The notes under the pieces: generated by a model
Seen by the model: the letters and a program-made list of their open reading frames with translations, nothing else
What the model was told of the DNA's origin: nothing
Databases searched by the model: none
Position numbers and translations under genes: made by a program
Part shown: positions 1-8,095 of the stretch, piece after piece
How positions within the stretch are numbered: position 1 is the first letter of the stretch
How the letters are laid out: every line of letters starts with the position of its first letter
DNA from: Syngnathus acus
Lineage: Eukaryota > Chordata > Actinopteri > Syngnathiformes > Syngnathidae
Reading direction: 5' to 3'
NCBI RefSeq assembly: GCF_901709675.1
Contig: NC_051089.1
Location: forward strand, 17,354,008-17,418,007
DNA: 64,000 bases

Positions 1-7
1 ACGAGGA
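1..7 (-). tRNA. tRNA-Asp 5' end, cut by window edge
   Basis: The first seven bases are the complement of TCCTCGT, the 5' acceptor strand of tRNA-Asp(GTC). The bases after them match the flank of the complete minus-strand tRNA-Asp at 5409-5480. The rest of the gene should lie left of the window. Confidence 0.4.
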
Positions 8-346
8 ACACGTGTCACGAAGAGGGTCTTTTGTGACTTGTCACTAGACAACCAAACAAAACATCCGAATTGGTTGTAAATAAATTCCGAACGTGTAGTG
101 GTAGGTTAAGAACCACTGATTTAGATGTTTGTTTTTAACAGATGTGCCAACATGATCTTTATTTATATAGCATTTTCACATGCGATTGAATTTGATAACC
201 AGAAGCATGAAAGGACAATCGATTAGCAAGATATTGCCACTGTGGCTTTAATTAAATTGAAATATTATTGGTAACTGAATGTGTAGTTGGAAATTGTGTA
301 TAATATTAATATGTTTGTTAGATTGCAAACATTTATCCCTGTTTTC

Positions 347-382
<36 letters not shown>

Positions 383-797
383 TAGTAGTAGTTATATCGC
401 ACTTTACATTTCAGAGAAATCTCAAAGTGCTAATTTAATACCACACCACCTGCTTTTTTTAAAGACACATTATTCACTCCATGTGAGGCCAACGGTATTG
501 ATGAAATGAAACACACTTTGGTTCCACCTTTTTTGTTACAAATTGTTTTTAATACATCAAATGTATAGCCATTCGTTCAGCCCCAATCTTCAATCAATCT
601 TGAAGGCACTTTGCACAATTTTGCGACAAAATCAAACTTGTAACCCAACGCTACATCTCAACTCCAGAGTAAGCCCGTCGTTAATGTTAATTACATATGG
701 ACAAAGTGCACCCTAGCGGCCTGTTGGCTACAAAGGGATCAAGAATTGTGCCTGCATGTTACGTCATGAGATCCCTTGACAAAAACTTCATACCGCT
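8..797. repeat. Duplicated flank of the tRNA cluster, empty copy
   Basis: This stretch is a paralogue of 5481-7410. It shares the sequence after the tRNA-Asp, the TAG microsatellite and the flank leading to the first tRNA-Val. It lacks the L2 copy that splits the other version, so it shows the pre-insertion state. No protein-coding signal is visible. Confidence 0.7.
347..392. repeat. (TAG)n microsatellite
   Basis: About 15 TAG triplets with one interruption. The paralogous tract at 5791-5800 and 7071-7111 is the one split by the L2 insertion. Confidence 0.95.
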
Positions 798-870
798 TGT
801 TTCCACCCGGTTTCAAATCGGGGACCTTTCGCATGTGAGGCGAACGTGATAACCACTACACTACGGAAAC
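798..870 (-). tRNA. tRNA-Val(CAC), T arm altered
   Basis: 73 nt, cloverleaf recognisable, anticodon CAC in a seven-base loop between TTCGC and GCGAA. The T loop reads TTTGAAA instead of TTCGAAA and the neighbouring stem pair is mismatched, so promoter B box and folding may be weakened. Confidence 0.6.
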
Positions 871-972
871 TTGCCCGACTGTTGCATGGAAGCCGTCTTG
901 CAAAAAGGCCCATCACAGACTGGCGCCAGAGACGTATTTTTCAAATGGGCTGACAAAAAAGTTCATACCGCT

Positions 973-1045
973 TCTTCCCACCTGGTTTTGAACCGAGGAC
1001 CTTTTGCGTGTGAGGCAAACGTGATAACCACTACACTATGGAAAC
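973..1045 (-). tRNA. tRNA-Val(CAC), mildly degenerate
   Basis: 73 nt. Anticodon CAC. T loop TTCAAAA with one mismatched T-stem pair, and an acceptor end pair G-G. Its 5' end abuts the palindromic insertion. Confidence 0.6.
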
Positions 1046-1240
1046 TTACTTCACTGGTTCTTCTATATCAAACAATTTTCTTTAGGTTCATTTACCTGAC
1101 ATGTTTCGGCGGGTTCTTCCGCCTTCATCAGAAGAACCCGCCGAAACATGTCAGGTAAATGAACCTAAAGAAAATTGTTTGATATAGAAGAACCAGTGAA
1201 GTAATTGAAAAAGAAAAAACAAGATGAACCTAGTACAACT
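1046..1240 (-). mobile_element. Palindromic insertion with hammerhead-like core
   Basis: Arms 1046-1119 and 1131-1204 are perfect reverse complements (74 bp) around an 11-bp loop. The insertion sits at the 5' end of a tRNA-Val. A near copy of the tRNA start (CTACTATGGAAACTT against CTACACTATGGAAACTT) follows it, as expected of a long TSD. Across the loop the minus strand reads CTGATGA, a GGCGG/CCGCC stem, GAAAC and GTC, the hammerhead ribozyme core elements, with one extra A before the stem. Penelope-like retroelements carry such motifs in their terminal repeats, so a Penelope remnant is possible. No coding sequence is present. Confidence 0.6.
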
Positions 1241-1353
1241 ACTATGGAAACTTGTCTGACTGTGTCATGGGAGCCGTCTTGCAAAATGTCGCATCACGGA
1301 CTGGCGCCGGAGATGAATTTTTCAAAGGGCCTGACAAAAAGATTCATGCGGCT

Positions 1354-1426
1354 TGTTCCCACCCGGTTTCGAACCGGGGACCTTTCGCGTGTTAGACGAA
1401 CGTGATAACCACTACACTATGGAAAC
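1354..1426 (-). tRNA. tRNA-Val(AAC), intact
   Basis: 73 nt with all stems paired (G-U allowed), loop CTAACAC giving anticodon AAC, T loop TTCGAAA. A T5 run about 10 nt past the 3' end suits Pol III termination. Confidence 0.85.
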
Positions 1427-1528
1427 TTGCCTGACTGCTTCTTGAGAGCCGTCTTGCAAAAAGTGGCATCACGGACTGGCCCCGGAGTCAAATTCTTTAA
1501 ATGGGCTGACAAAAAGGTTCATACGACT

Positions 1529-1590
1529 TGTTTCCATGCGGGGACCTTTTGCGTGTGAGGCGAACGTGATAACCACTACACTATGGAAAC
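1529..1590 (-). pseudogene. tRNA-Val(CAC) lacking T arm
   Basis: Only 62 nt. About 11 nt of the T arm, including the internal B-box promoter, are missing, so it should be transcriptionally dead. The same deletion recurs in two later units, so it predates the amplification. Confidence 0.85.
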
Positions 1591-1692
1591 GTGCTTGAAT
1601 GTTGCATGAGAGCCGTCTTCCAAAAAGTGGCATCATGGACTGGCCCCGGACACAAATTTTTCAAATGGGCTGACAGAAAGATTCGTACAGTT

Positions 1693-1765
1693 TGTTTCCA
1701 CCCGGTTTAGAACTGGATACCTTTCGCATGTGGGGCGAACGCGATAACCACTACACTATGGAAAA
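1693..1765 (-). pseudogene. tRNA-Val(CAC), degenerate
   Basis: Anticodon CAC remains. The T arm has mismatches (loop TTCTAAA, stem TCCAG/CCGGG) and an extra A shifts the 5' end. Probably non-functional. Confidence 0.65.
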
Positions 1766-1861
1766 CTGCCTGATAGCCACCTGAGAGCCGTCTTTCAAAA
1801 AGCAGCATCCTGGACTGGCGCCGACCTTTTCAAATGTGCTGACACAAAGGTACACCCGGCT

Positions 1862-1934
1862 TGGTTCCAACGGATTTCGTACCGGAGACCTTTAGCGTGT
1901 GAGGCGAACGCGATAACCACTACACTATGGACCC
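1862..1934 (-). pseudogene. tRNA-Val(CAC), degenerate
   Basis: Anticodon CAC with one C-T mismatch in its stem. The acceptor and T stems have further mismatches and the T loop is changed. Probably non-functional. Confidence 0.65.
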
Positions 1935-2036
1935 TTGCCTGACTGTATTACGGGAGCCGTCTTGCAAAAAGTGGCATCACGGACTGGCGCCGCAGATGGA
2001 TTTTTAAAATGGCCTGACAAGAAAGTTGACATTGCT

Positions 2037-2109
2037 TGTTTCCATCCGGTTTCGAACCGGGGACCTTTAGCGTGTGAGGCGAACGCGATAACCACTACAC
2101 TATGGACCC
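2037..2109 (-). tRNA. tRNA-Val(CAC), doubtful
   Basis: 73 nt with a canonical T arm and CAC anticodon. The 5' acceptor strand GGGTCCA pairs poorly with the 3' strand (two mismatches), and there is one C-T mismatch in the anticodon stem. Confidence 0.5.
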
Positions 2110-2211
2110 TTGCCTGACTGTATTACGGGAGCCGTCTTGCAAAAAGTGGCATCACGGACTGGCGCCGCAGATGGATTTTTAAAATGGCCTGACAAGAAAG
2201 TTCACATTGCT

Positions 2212-2284
2212 TGTTTCCACCCGGTTTCGAACCGGGGACCTTTCGCGTGTGAGGCGAACGTGATAACCACTACACTATGGAAAC
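2212..2284 (-). tRNA. tRNA-Val(CAC), intact
   Basis: 73 nt. Acceptor, D, anticodon and T stems all pair, loop CTCACAC, T loop TTCGAAA. This is the best CAC copy in the array by eye. Its 3' flank has only a weak T run. Confidence 0.88.
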
Positions 2285-2386
2285 TTGCTTAACGACTTCA
2301 AGAGAGCCGTCTTCCAAAAAGTGGCATCACGGACTGGCGCCGGAGACGAATTTTTCAAATGGGCTGACAAAAAAGTTCATACCGCT

Positions 2387-2459
2387 TCTTCCCACCTGGT
2401 TTTGAACCGAGGACCTTTTGCGTCTGAGGCGAACGTGATAACCACTACACTATGGAAAC
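2387..2459 (-). tRNA. tRNA-Val body with CAG (Leu) anticodon
   Basis: Otherwise like the copies at 973-1045 and 3420-3492, but the loop reads CTCAGAC. The anticodon is CAG, which reads the leucine codon CUG. The change is a single base (third anticodon position C to G). The T loop is TTCAAAA. A T6 run lies in the 3' flank. It may be silent; if expressed it could be a mis-decoding tRNA or a fragment source. Confidence 0.65.
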
Positions 2460-2561
2460 TTGTCTGACTGTGTCATGGGAGCCGTCTTGCAAAATGTCGC
2501 ATCACGGACTGGCGCCGGAGATGAATTTTTCAAAGGGGCTGACAAAAATGTTCATGCGGTT

Positions 2562-2634
2562 TGTTTCCACCCGGTTTCGAACCGGGGACCTTTCGCGTGT
2601 TAGACGAACGTGACAACCACTACACTATGGAAAC
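2562..2634 (-). tRNA. tRNA-Val(AAC), intact
   Basis: 73 nt, loop CTAACAC, canonical T arm. One D-arm substitution compared with the copies at 1354 and 3595. Confidence 0.82.
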
Positions 2635-2736
2635 TTGCCTGAGTGCTGCATGAGAGCCGTCTTGCAAAAAGTGGCATCACGGACTGGCCCCGGAGTCGAA
2701 TTTTTTAAATGGGCTGACAAAAAGGTTCATACGACT

Positions 2737-2798
2737 TGTTTCCACGCGGGGACCTTTCGCGTGTGAGGCGAACGTGACAACCACTACACTATGGAAAC
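2737..2798 (-). pseudogene. tRNA-Val(CAC) lacking T arm
   Basis: 62 nt with the same T-arm deletion as 1529-1590, one higher-order repeat on. Confidence 0.85.
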
Positions 2799-2900
2799 GT
2801 GCTTGAATGTTGCATGAGAGCCGTCTTCCAAAAAGTGGCATCATGGACTGGCCACGGACACGAATTTTTCAAATGGGCTGACAAAATGACTCATACAGTT

Positions 2901-2973
2901 TGTTTCCACCCGGTTTAGAACTGGATACCTTTCGTATGTGGGGCGAACGCGATAACCACTACACTATGGAAAA
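2901..2973 (-). pseudogene. tRNA-Val(CAC), degenerate
   Basis: CAC remains in loop CCCACAT, but the closing anticodon-stem pair is C-A and the T arm is mismatched. Counterpart of 1693-1765. Confidence 0.65.
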
Positions 2974-3069
2974 CTGCCTTATAGCCACCTGAGAGCCGTC
3001 TTTCAAAAGGTAGCATCCTGGACTGGCGCCGACCTTTTCAAATGTGCTGACACAAAGGTACACCCGGCT

Positions 3070-3142
3070 TGGTTCCAACGGATTTCGTACCGGAGACCTT
3101 TAGCGTGTGAGGCGAACGCGATAACCACTACACTATGGACCC
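3070..3142 (-). pseudogene. tRNA-Val(CAC), degenerate
   Basis: Counterpart of 1862-1934 with the same acceptor, anticodon-stem and T-arm changes. Confidence 0.65.
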
Positions 3143-3244
3143 TTGCCTGACTGTATTACGGGAGCCGTCTTGCAAAAAGTGGCATCACGGACTGGCGCCG
3201 CAGATGGATTTTTAAAATGGCCTGACACGAAAGTTCACATTGCT

Positions 3245-3317
3245 TGTTTCCACCCGGTTTCGAACCGGGGACCTTTCGCGTGTGAGGCGAATGTGATAAC
3301 CACTACACTATGGAAAC
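3245..3317 (-). tRNA. tRNA-Val(CAC), intact
   Basis: 73 nt, all stems paired, loop CTCACAC, T loop TTCGAAA. It differs from 2212-2284 by one base at the junction between D and anticodon stems. Confidence 0.85.
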
Positions 3318-3419
3318 TTGCTTAACTATTTCATGAGAGCCGTCTTCCAAAAAGTGGCATCACGGACTGGCGCCGGAGACGAATTTTTCAAATGGGGTGA
3401 CAAAAACGTTCATACGGCT

Positions 3420-3492
3420 TCTTCCCACCTGGTTTTGAACCGAGGACCTTTTGCGTGTGAGGCGAACGTGATAACCACTACACTATGGAAAC
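3420..3492 (-). tRNA. tRNA-Val(CAC), mildly degenerate
   Basis: Counterpart of 973-1045 and of the CAG copy at 2387-2459, but it keeps CAC. T loop TTCAAAA. Confidence 0.6.
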
Positions 3493-3594
3493 TTGTCCGA
3501 CTGTGTCATGGGAGCCGTCTTGCAAAATGTCGCATCACGGACTGGCGCCGGAGATGAATTTTTCAAAGGGGCTGACAAAAATGTTCATGCGGTT

Positions 3595-3667
3595 TGTTTC
3601 CACCCGGTTTCGAACCGGGGACCTTTCGCGTGTTAGACGAACGTGATAACCACTACACTATGGAAAC
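3595..3667 (-). tRNA. tRNA-Val(AAC), intact
   Basis: 73 nt, loop CTAACAC, canonical T arm. Counterpart of 2562-2634. Confidence 0.85.
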
Positions 3668-3769
3668 TTGCCTGACTGCTGCATGACAGCCGTCTTGCAA
3701 AAAGTGGCATCACGGACTGGCCCCGGAGTCGAATTTTTTAAATGGGCTGACAAAAAGGTTCATACGACT

Positions 3770-3831
3770 TGTTTCCACGCGGGGACCTTTCGCGTGTGAG
3801 GCGAACGTGATAACCACTACACTATGGAAAC
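3770..3831 (-). pseudogene. tRNA-Val(CAC) lacking T arm
   Basis: Third copy of the 62-nt T-arm-deleted unit. Confidence 0.85.
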
Positions 3832-3931
3832 GTGCTTGAATGTTGCATGAGAGCCGTCTTCCAAAAAGTGGCATCATGGACTGGCCACGGACACGAATAT
3901 TTCAAATGGGCTGACAAAATGATTCATACAG

Positions 3932-4382
3932 TGTCATGTCTCGTCCCCAGTTTTGTTAGATGTCTAGGTTGCCATGGTTTCTATTCGGGTTCTGTCATGC
4001 CTCGTCCCCAGTTTTGCTGTGTATAGGTTGTCATCGTTTCTGTGAGTCTGTGTGCTCGCCCCTCCCCTCTCCTCCCCTCCTGTGTGCCCATGATCAGTGT
4101 GATCATACTCACCTGCCTCTTGTTAACTGTGTTGTATTTAAGTTCTGTTTGTGTGCCACTCGATGTCGGAGCATTGCATGAGATGTGTGGACAATGCATG
4201 TGTCACTGCCACGAGGTTGTTTGGTTCCTGTCTTTTGTTTCACGTCTTTGGCGGTCAGTCCTATTGGTTTTGTTGTTTAGTCACGTTAGTTTGCCGGGTC
4301 TGTCTTTTTGAGTTTGCTACAATAAACCCTGGTCCAAGCTGCACTTTGTCGTCCTCGCTCCATCCACACTCCGTCCCTGACA
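3932..4382 (+). mobile_element. Solo LTR, family S, copy 1
   Basis: 451 bp starting TGTCATG and ending CTGACA, flanked by the 5-bp duplication TACAG (3927-3931 and 4383-4387). It contains a TATA-like TATTTAAG and an AATAAA signal near the end, as expected of a Ty3/Gypsy LTR read on the plus strand. It is inserted in the spacer of a tRNA-Val unit. No internal region is present, so it is a recombined solo LTR. Confidence 0.85.
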
Positions 4383-4389
4383 TACAGTT

Positions 4390-4462
4390 TGTTTCCACCC
4401 GGTTTAGAACTGGATACCTTTCGCATGTGGGGCGAACGCGATAACCACTACACTATGGGAAA
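4390..4462 (-). pseudogene. tRNA-Val(CAC), degenerate
   Basis: Counterpart of 1693-1765 and 2901-2973. The solo LTR separates it from its normal 3' spacer. Confidence 0.6.
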
Positions 4463-4564
4463 CTGCCTGATAGCCACCCGAGAGCCGTCTTTCAAAGAGC
4501 GGCATCCTGGACTGGCGCTGGAGACGACCTTTTCAAATGTGCTGACACAAAGGTACAGCCGGCT

Positions 4565-4637
4565 TGGTTCCAACTGGTTTCGAACCGAAGACCTTTCGCG
4601 TGTGAGGCGAACGCGATAACCACTACACTATGGACCC
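4565..4637 (-). tRNA. tRNA-Val(CAC), doubtful
   Basis: 73 nt, CAC. The acceptor stem is better paired than in the other copies beginning GGGTCC, but there are T-stem changes. Possibly functional. Confidence 0.5.
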
Positions 4638-4690
4638 TTGCCTGACTGTATTACGGGAGCCTTCTTGCAAAAAGTAGCATCACGGACTGA

Positions 4691-4731
4691 TGCCGAGCCG
4701 TTAGGCGAATGTGATAATTACACTGGAAAGC
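4691..4731 (-). pseudogene. tRNA-Val(AAC) remnant
   Basis: Only the D and anticodon half is recognisable (GTTAGGCGAATGTGATAA on the plus strand). The T arm is absent. The relic at 7869-7928 is similar. Confidence 0.45.
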
Positions 4732-4798
4732 TCTTTGGTATGACAGTGTCATTATGTACCTTTACATGCTGGGTAGCTGCAACTCCCACTGGGCACTG

Positions 4799-4870
4799 AC
4801 CTTGTTAGTATAGTGGACAGAATCTCCGCCTGTCACGCGGAAGGCTGGGGTTCGAGTCCCTGATGGGGAG
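4799..4870 (+). tRNA. tRNA-Asp(GTC)
   Basis: 72 nt with loop CTGTCAC, giving anticodon GTC. The anticodon and T arms are good. The acceptor has substitutions at the first two bases, so its activity is uncertain. The 3' flank lacks a clear T run close by. Confidence 0.65.
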
Positions 4871-4894
4871 AGCTATAGCCAGGAATAGCTTTAG

Positions 4895-5030
4895 GCGTGA
4901 GCGCGTGAGCGTCTCGACGGGAACACCACCTTATCGTGGTGAGGCACTTTGCGCGTCTCCATGACCCCTAGACTATGTCGGCCGGAGTCTCGCACTCCTG
5001 GCAGGGTCACCCAAGCTGTCGTTTTAAAGA
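4895..5030 (+). mobile_element. LINE 5'-region-like fragment
   Basis: A short stretch with the phrases CACCTTATCGTGGTGAGG and CAGGGTCACCC resembles the region upstream of RTE/Rex3-type open reading frames in fish as I recall it. No coding frame survives. The assignment is tentative. Confidence 0.3.
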
Positions 5031-5408
5031 GCTAAAATAGAGAGGAGCTGTAAACATAGTTATTTAGATTTTTTTATGAAAAGCCCATACAATTGTGTTA
5101 GTTGCATGTGTATTTGTGAAGTGAAGTCTCAACCAGCTCTGTGCAGTGTGCTCTCCAAACTCCAAATCTACCAACATCATAGTTCACTTCAATTCCGATG
5201 AGGTACCATTTCTGTTGCGAATATGGAGTAACAAATGAGCAAACTAATTAATTTATAATTTAGTTAATGGGGTGGAATTCTACTGCCTGCAGTTAACACA
5301 AACTGTCACACAAAAACCACTGCAGTTACATAACAACTCTGGTGCAAACACTGGTTAGCACGCTTTGGTAGACAGCATACCCAACACTGGTTCACATAAA
5401 CTAAGTAA
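5031..5408. other. Unassigned spacer
   Basis: AT-rich sequence between tRNA-Asp genes. I see no gene, repeat or conserved element here. Confidence 0.5.
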
Positions 5409-5480
5409 CACCACATCAGGGAATCGAACCCCGGTCTTCCGCGTGACAGGCGGAGATACTGTCCACTATACTAACGGGGA
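5409..5480 (-). tRNA. tRNA-Asp(GTC), acceptor degenerate
   Basis: Anticodon GTC and T arm are well preserved. The 3' acceptor strand no longer pairs fully with TCCCCGT, so it may be a pseudogene. It is the paralogue of the gene cut by the left edge. Confidence 0.55.
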
Positions 5481-5800
5481 ACACGTGTTACGCACAGGGT
5501 CTTTTGTGACTTGTCACTAGAACCGGCCGCGTAGTGGTAGGTTAAGAACCACCGATTTAGATGTTTCTGTTTAACAGATGTGCCAACATGATCTTTATTT
5601 ATATATGTAGCATTTTCACATGCGATTGAATTTGATAACCAGAAACATGAAAGGACAATCGATCAGCAAGATATTGCCACTGTGGCTTTAATTAAATTGA
5701 AATATTATAGGTGACTAAATGTGTAGTTGGAAATTAAATGTGTATAATATTAATACGTTTGTTAGATTGCAAACATTTGTCCCTGTTTTCTAGTAGTAGT

Positions 5801-7070
5801 CAAGTCAAAGTCAAAGTCAAAGTCAGCTTTATTGTCAATCCCTTCATATGTCAAGACACACAAAGAAACCGAAATTCCGTTTCCTCCATCCCACGGTGAC
5901 GAGACATACAAGTAGGCGACACAAAACAAAAACAAGAAGGCACAAACCATAAATAATAAATAATAAATAAAATAAAATGAGCGATGAATAAAAACAGACC
6001 AATAACCCATTGAATATGAGGGGCAAAACCGAGCCAGTGAGCATACAGCAAGAACAGGACGCTACGCTGAAAGGGGGAGCGAGTTCAGGATCCTAACAGC
6101 CTGGAGTACGAAGCTGTTGGAAAGTCTGGTGGTGCGGGAGCGCAGGCTCCTGTACCGCCTCCCAGAGGGCAGAAGTTCAAACAAAGAGTGAGCGGGGTGA
6201 CTCACATCACTCACAATCTTGGTCGCCTTGCGAGTGAGATGGGAGGTGTAAATGTCCTTCAAGGAGGGGAGAGAAGCACCAATAGTCTTACTAGCCGTTT
6301 TCACAATGCGCTGCAGGGCCTTCAAGTCTTGGTCAGTGCAGCTGCCACCCCAGACAGCAATACAGCTGGAGAGGACGCTCTCAATGGTGCCGCGGTAAAA
6401 AGTAGTCATGACGGCCGGAGGAGTCCCCGCTCGCCTGAGTTTCCGAAGGAAGTACAGGCGGCGCTGGGCCTTCTTCGCCAGCGACGCGGTGTTGGTGGAC
6501 CAGGAGAGATCCTCACTGATGTGCACCCCCAGGAACCTGGCGCTGCTCACTCTCTCCACCACAGCACCGTCGATGGTCAGCGGCAGGTGTTGGGCGTGAC
6601 CCTTCCGGAAGTCAACGACAATCTCCTTGGTCATGTCGACGTTCAGCAGGAGGTTGTTGTCCCTGCACCACGCGGTCAGAAGGTCAACCTCCAGCCTGTA
6701 TTGAGTCTCGTCTCCCTTGGTGATGAGACCCACCAGAGTCGTGTCGTCAGCAAACTTCACTATGCGGTTGCCGCTGCAGGTGGCAGCGCAGTCATGCGTC
6801 AGGAGGGTGAAGAGCAGCGGACTGAGCACGCAGCCTTGGGGGGCCCCTGTGCTCAGTGTGATGCTGGCGGAGATCTTGTCGCCAACACGTACCACCTGTG
6901 GCCTCTGACAGAGGAAGTCCAGTAGCCAGTTGCAGAGGCCGGTACTGAGGCCCAGCTTGTCAAGTTTGCTGATGAGACGCTGCGGCACAATGGTGTTGAA
7001 GGCAGAACTGAAGTCCACAAACAGCAACCTCACATACGAGTCCTTCCCCTCCAGGTGGGTGAGGGCCGAG
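5801..7070 (-). mobile_element. 5'-truncated L2-type LINE in a TAG tract
   Basis: The minus strand carries the C-terminal half of an L2 reverse transcriptase, a short 3' UTR with CAATAAAG, and a (TTTGAC)n tail. It sits inside a TAG microsatellite. The paralogous flank at 347-392 shows the same tract without the insertion, so both ends are fixed to within a few bases. The 5' end is truncated within the RT domain. Confidence 0.9.
6062..7070 (-). CDS. L2-type reverse transcriptase, C-terminal half
   Basis: An open frame encodes RT motifs in order: [11 protein letters not shown] (first catalytic Asp), [22 protein letters not shown] (the catalytic DD pair), then FLGVHIS and the C-terminal [12 protein letters not shown] block typical of L2-clade LINEs. 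The frame stays open upstream into the TAG repeat (to 7123), giving a run of Tyr that does not belong to the protein. The endonuclease and fingers are missing, so this copy cannot move by itself. The uninterrupted frame suggests a fairly recent insertion. Confidence 0.85.
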
Positions 7071-7111
7071 TAGTAGTAGTAGTAGTAGTGGTAGTAGTAG
7101 TAGTAGTAGTA
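7071..7111. repeat. (TAG)n microsatellite, right half
   Basis: Continuation of the TAG tract broken by the L2 insertion. Confidence 0.9.
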
Positions 7112-7405
7112 GTTATATCGCACTTTACATTTCAGAGAAATCTCAAAGTGCTAATTTAATACCACACCACCTGCTTTTTTTTAAAGACACATTATTCACT
7201 CCATGTGAGGCCAATGGTATTGATGAAATGAAAAACATTTTGGTTACACCTTTTTTGTTACAAATTGTTTTTAATACATCAAATGTATAGCGATTCTTTC
7301 CACCCCAATCTTCAATCAATCTTGGAGGCACTTTGCACAATTTTGCTACAAAATCAAATTTGTAACTCAACGCTACATCTCGACTCCAGAGTAAGCCCTT
7401 CGTTA

Positions 7406-7466
7406 ATGTTTCGAACCGGAGACCTTTGGCATGTGAGGCAAACGTGATAACCACTACACTATGTAA
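7406..7466 (-). pseudogene. tRNA-Val(CAC), 3' end replaced
   Basis: D and anticodon arms and part of the T arm are present. The 3' acceptor is replaced by flank sequence like that near 670-690, so a recombination joint lies within the T arm. Confidence 0.6.
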
Positions 7467-7570
7467 CCTCGCCTGACTGTGTTACGGGAGCCGTCTTGCA
7501 AAAAGTGGCATCACGGACTGGCGCTGGAGAAGGATTTTTCAAATGGGCTGACAATAAAGGTCAGAGTGCT

Positions 7571-7643
7571 TGTTTCCACCCGGTTTCGAACCGAGGACCT
7601 TTCACGTGTAAGGCGAATGTGATAACCACTACACTATGCAAAC
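7571..7643 (-). tRNA. tRNA-Val(TAC)
   Basis: 73 nt. The anticodon loop CTTACAC gives TAC (UAC in RNA), closed by TTCGC/GTGAA with one G-U pair. The T arm has one weak pair. The third Val anticodon in the same cluster. Confidence 0.65.
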
Positions 7644-7746
7644 TTGCGTAACGATTCTGTGAGAGCCATCTTCCAAAAAGTAGCATCACGGACTGGCGCC
7701 GGAGACAACATTTTCATTTTGGGCTGACAAAGAAGCACATCTGGCT

Positions 7747-7819
7747 TGTTCCCACCCGGTTTCGATCCGGGGACCTTTCGCGTGTGAGGCGAACGTGAGA
7801 ACCACTACACCATGGAAAC
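7747..7819 (-). tRNA. tRNA-Val(CAC)
   Basis: 73 nt with paired stems. The T loop begins A instead of T (ATCGAAA), which may weaken the B box. CAC anticodon. A T-rich flank lies on the 3' side. Confidence 0.6.
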
Positions 7820-7868
7820 TGCCCTGTCTGAAATTGGAGAGCCATCTTGCAAAAAGTGGCATCACGGA

Positions 7869-7928
7869 CTGACGCCGGGCTGTTTTCACTTTCGCGTGTT
7901 AGGCGAATGTGATAACTACACTGGAGAA
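7869..7928 (-). pseudogene. tRNA-Val(AAC) remnant
   Basis: The anticodon and D halves are visible (GTGTTAGGCGAATGTGATAA on plus). The T arm is missing. Confidence 0.45.
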
Positions 7929-8023
7929 CTCTTTGGTATGACAGTGTCATTGTGTACCTTTACCTGCTGGGCAGCTGCCACTTCCACCGGGCACTGACAC
8001 AAGGCCTTCCAACGAAGGCGCAA

Positions 8024-8095
8024 TCCTCGTTAGTATAGTGGACAGTATCTCCGCCTGTCACGCGGAAGAGCGGGGTTTGATTCCCCGACGGGGAG
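8024..8095 (+). tRNA. tRNA-Asp(GTC)
   Basis: 72 nt with a fully paired acceptor (TCCTCGT/ACGGGGA) and anticodon stem, loop CTGTCAC. The T loop reads TTTGATT, changing the normally invariant C56. Best Asp copy in the window. Confidence 0.75.

Larger units (their letters stand above)
973..4637 (-). repeat. tRNA-Val higher-order tandem array
   Basis: Basic units are about 175 bp: a 73-bp tRNA-Val sequence plus a conserved ~100-bp spacer. Two variant units are 164 and 169 bp. tRNA 5' ends fall at 2459/3492, 2634/3667 and 2798/3831, each exactly 1033 bp apart. That shows a six-unit higher-order repeat (4x175+164+169). The first block is lengthened by a palindromic insertion (about 1046-1240) and one extra unit, and the last is split by a solo LTR (3932-4382). 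Some units have T5-T6 runs in the 3' flank that would suit Pol III termination. Confidence 0.85.

Noticed and set aside
973-4637. CRISPR-like regular spacing of repeats
   Set aside because: The repeated parts are tRNA-Val genes and the spacers are themselves conserved; the genome is eukaryotic.
6188-6925. Plus-strand frame of 245 codons
   Set aside because: Antisense shadow of the L2 reverse transcriptase, with no protein signature of its own.
7071-7123. Tyr-rich N-terminus of the L2 frame
   Set aside because: It is the TAG microsatellite read on the minus strand, outside the L2 insertion.
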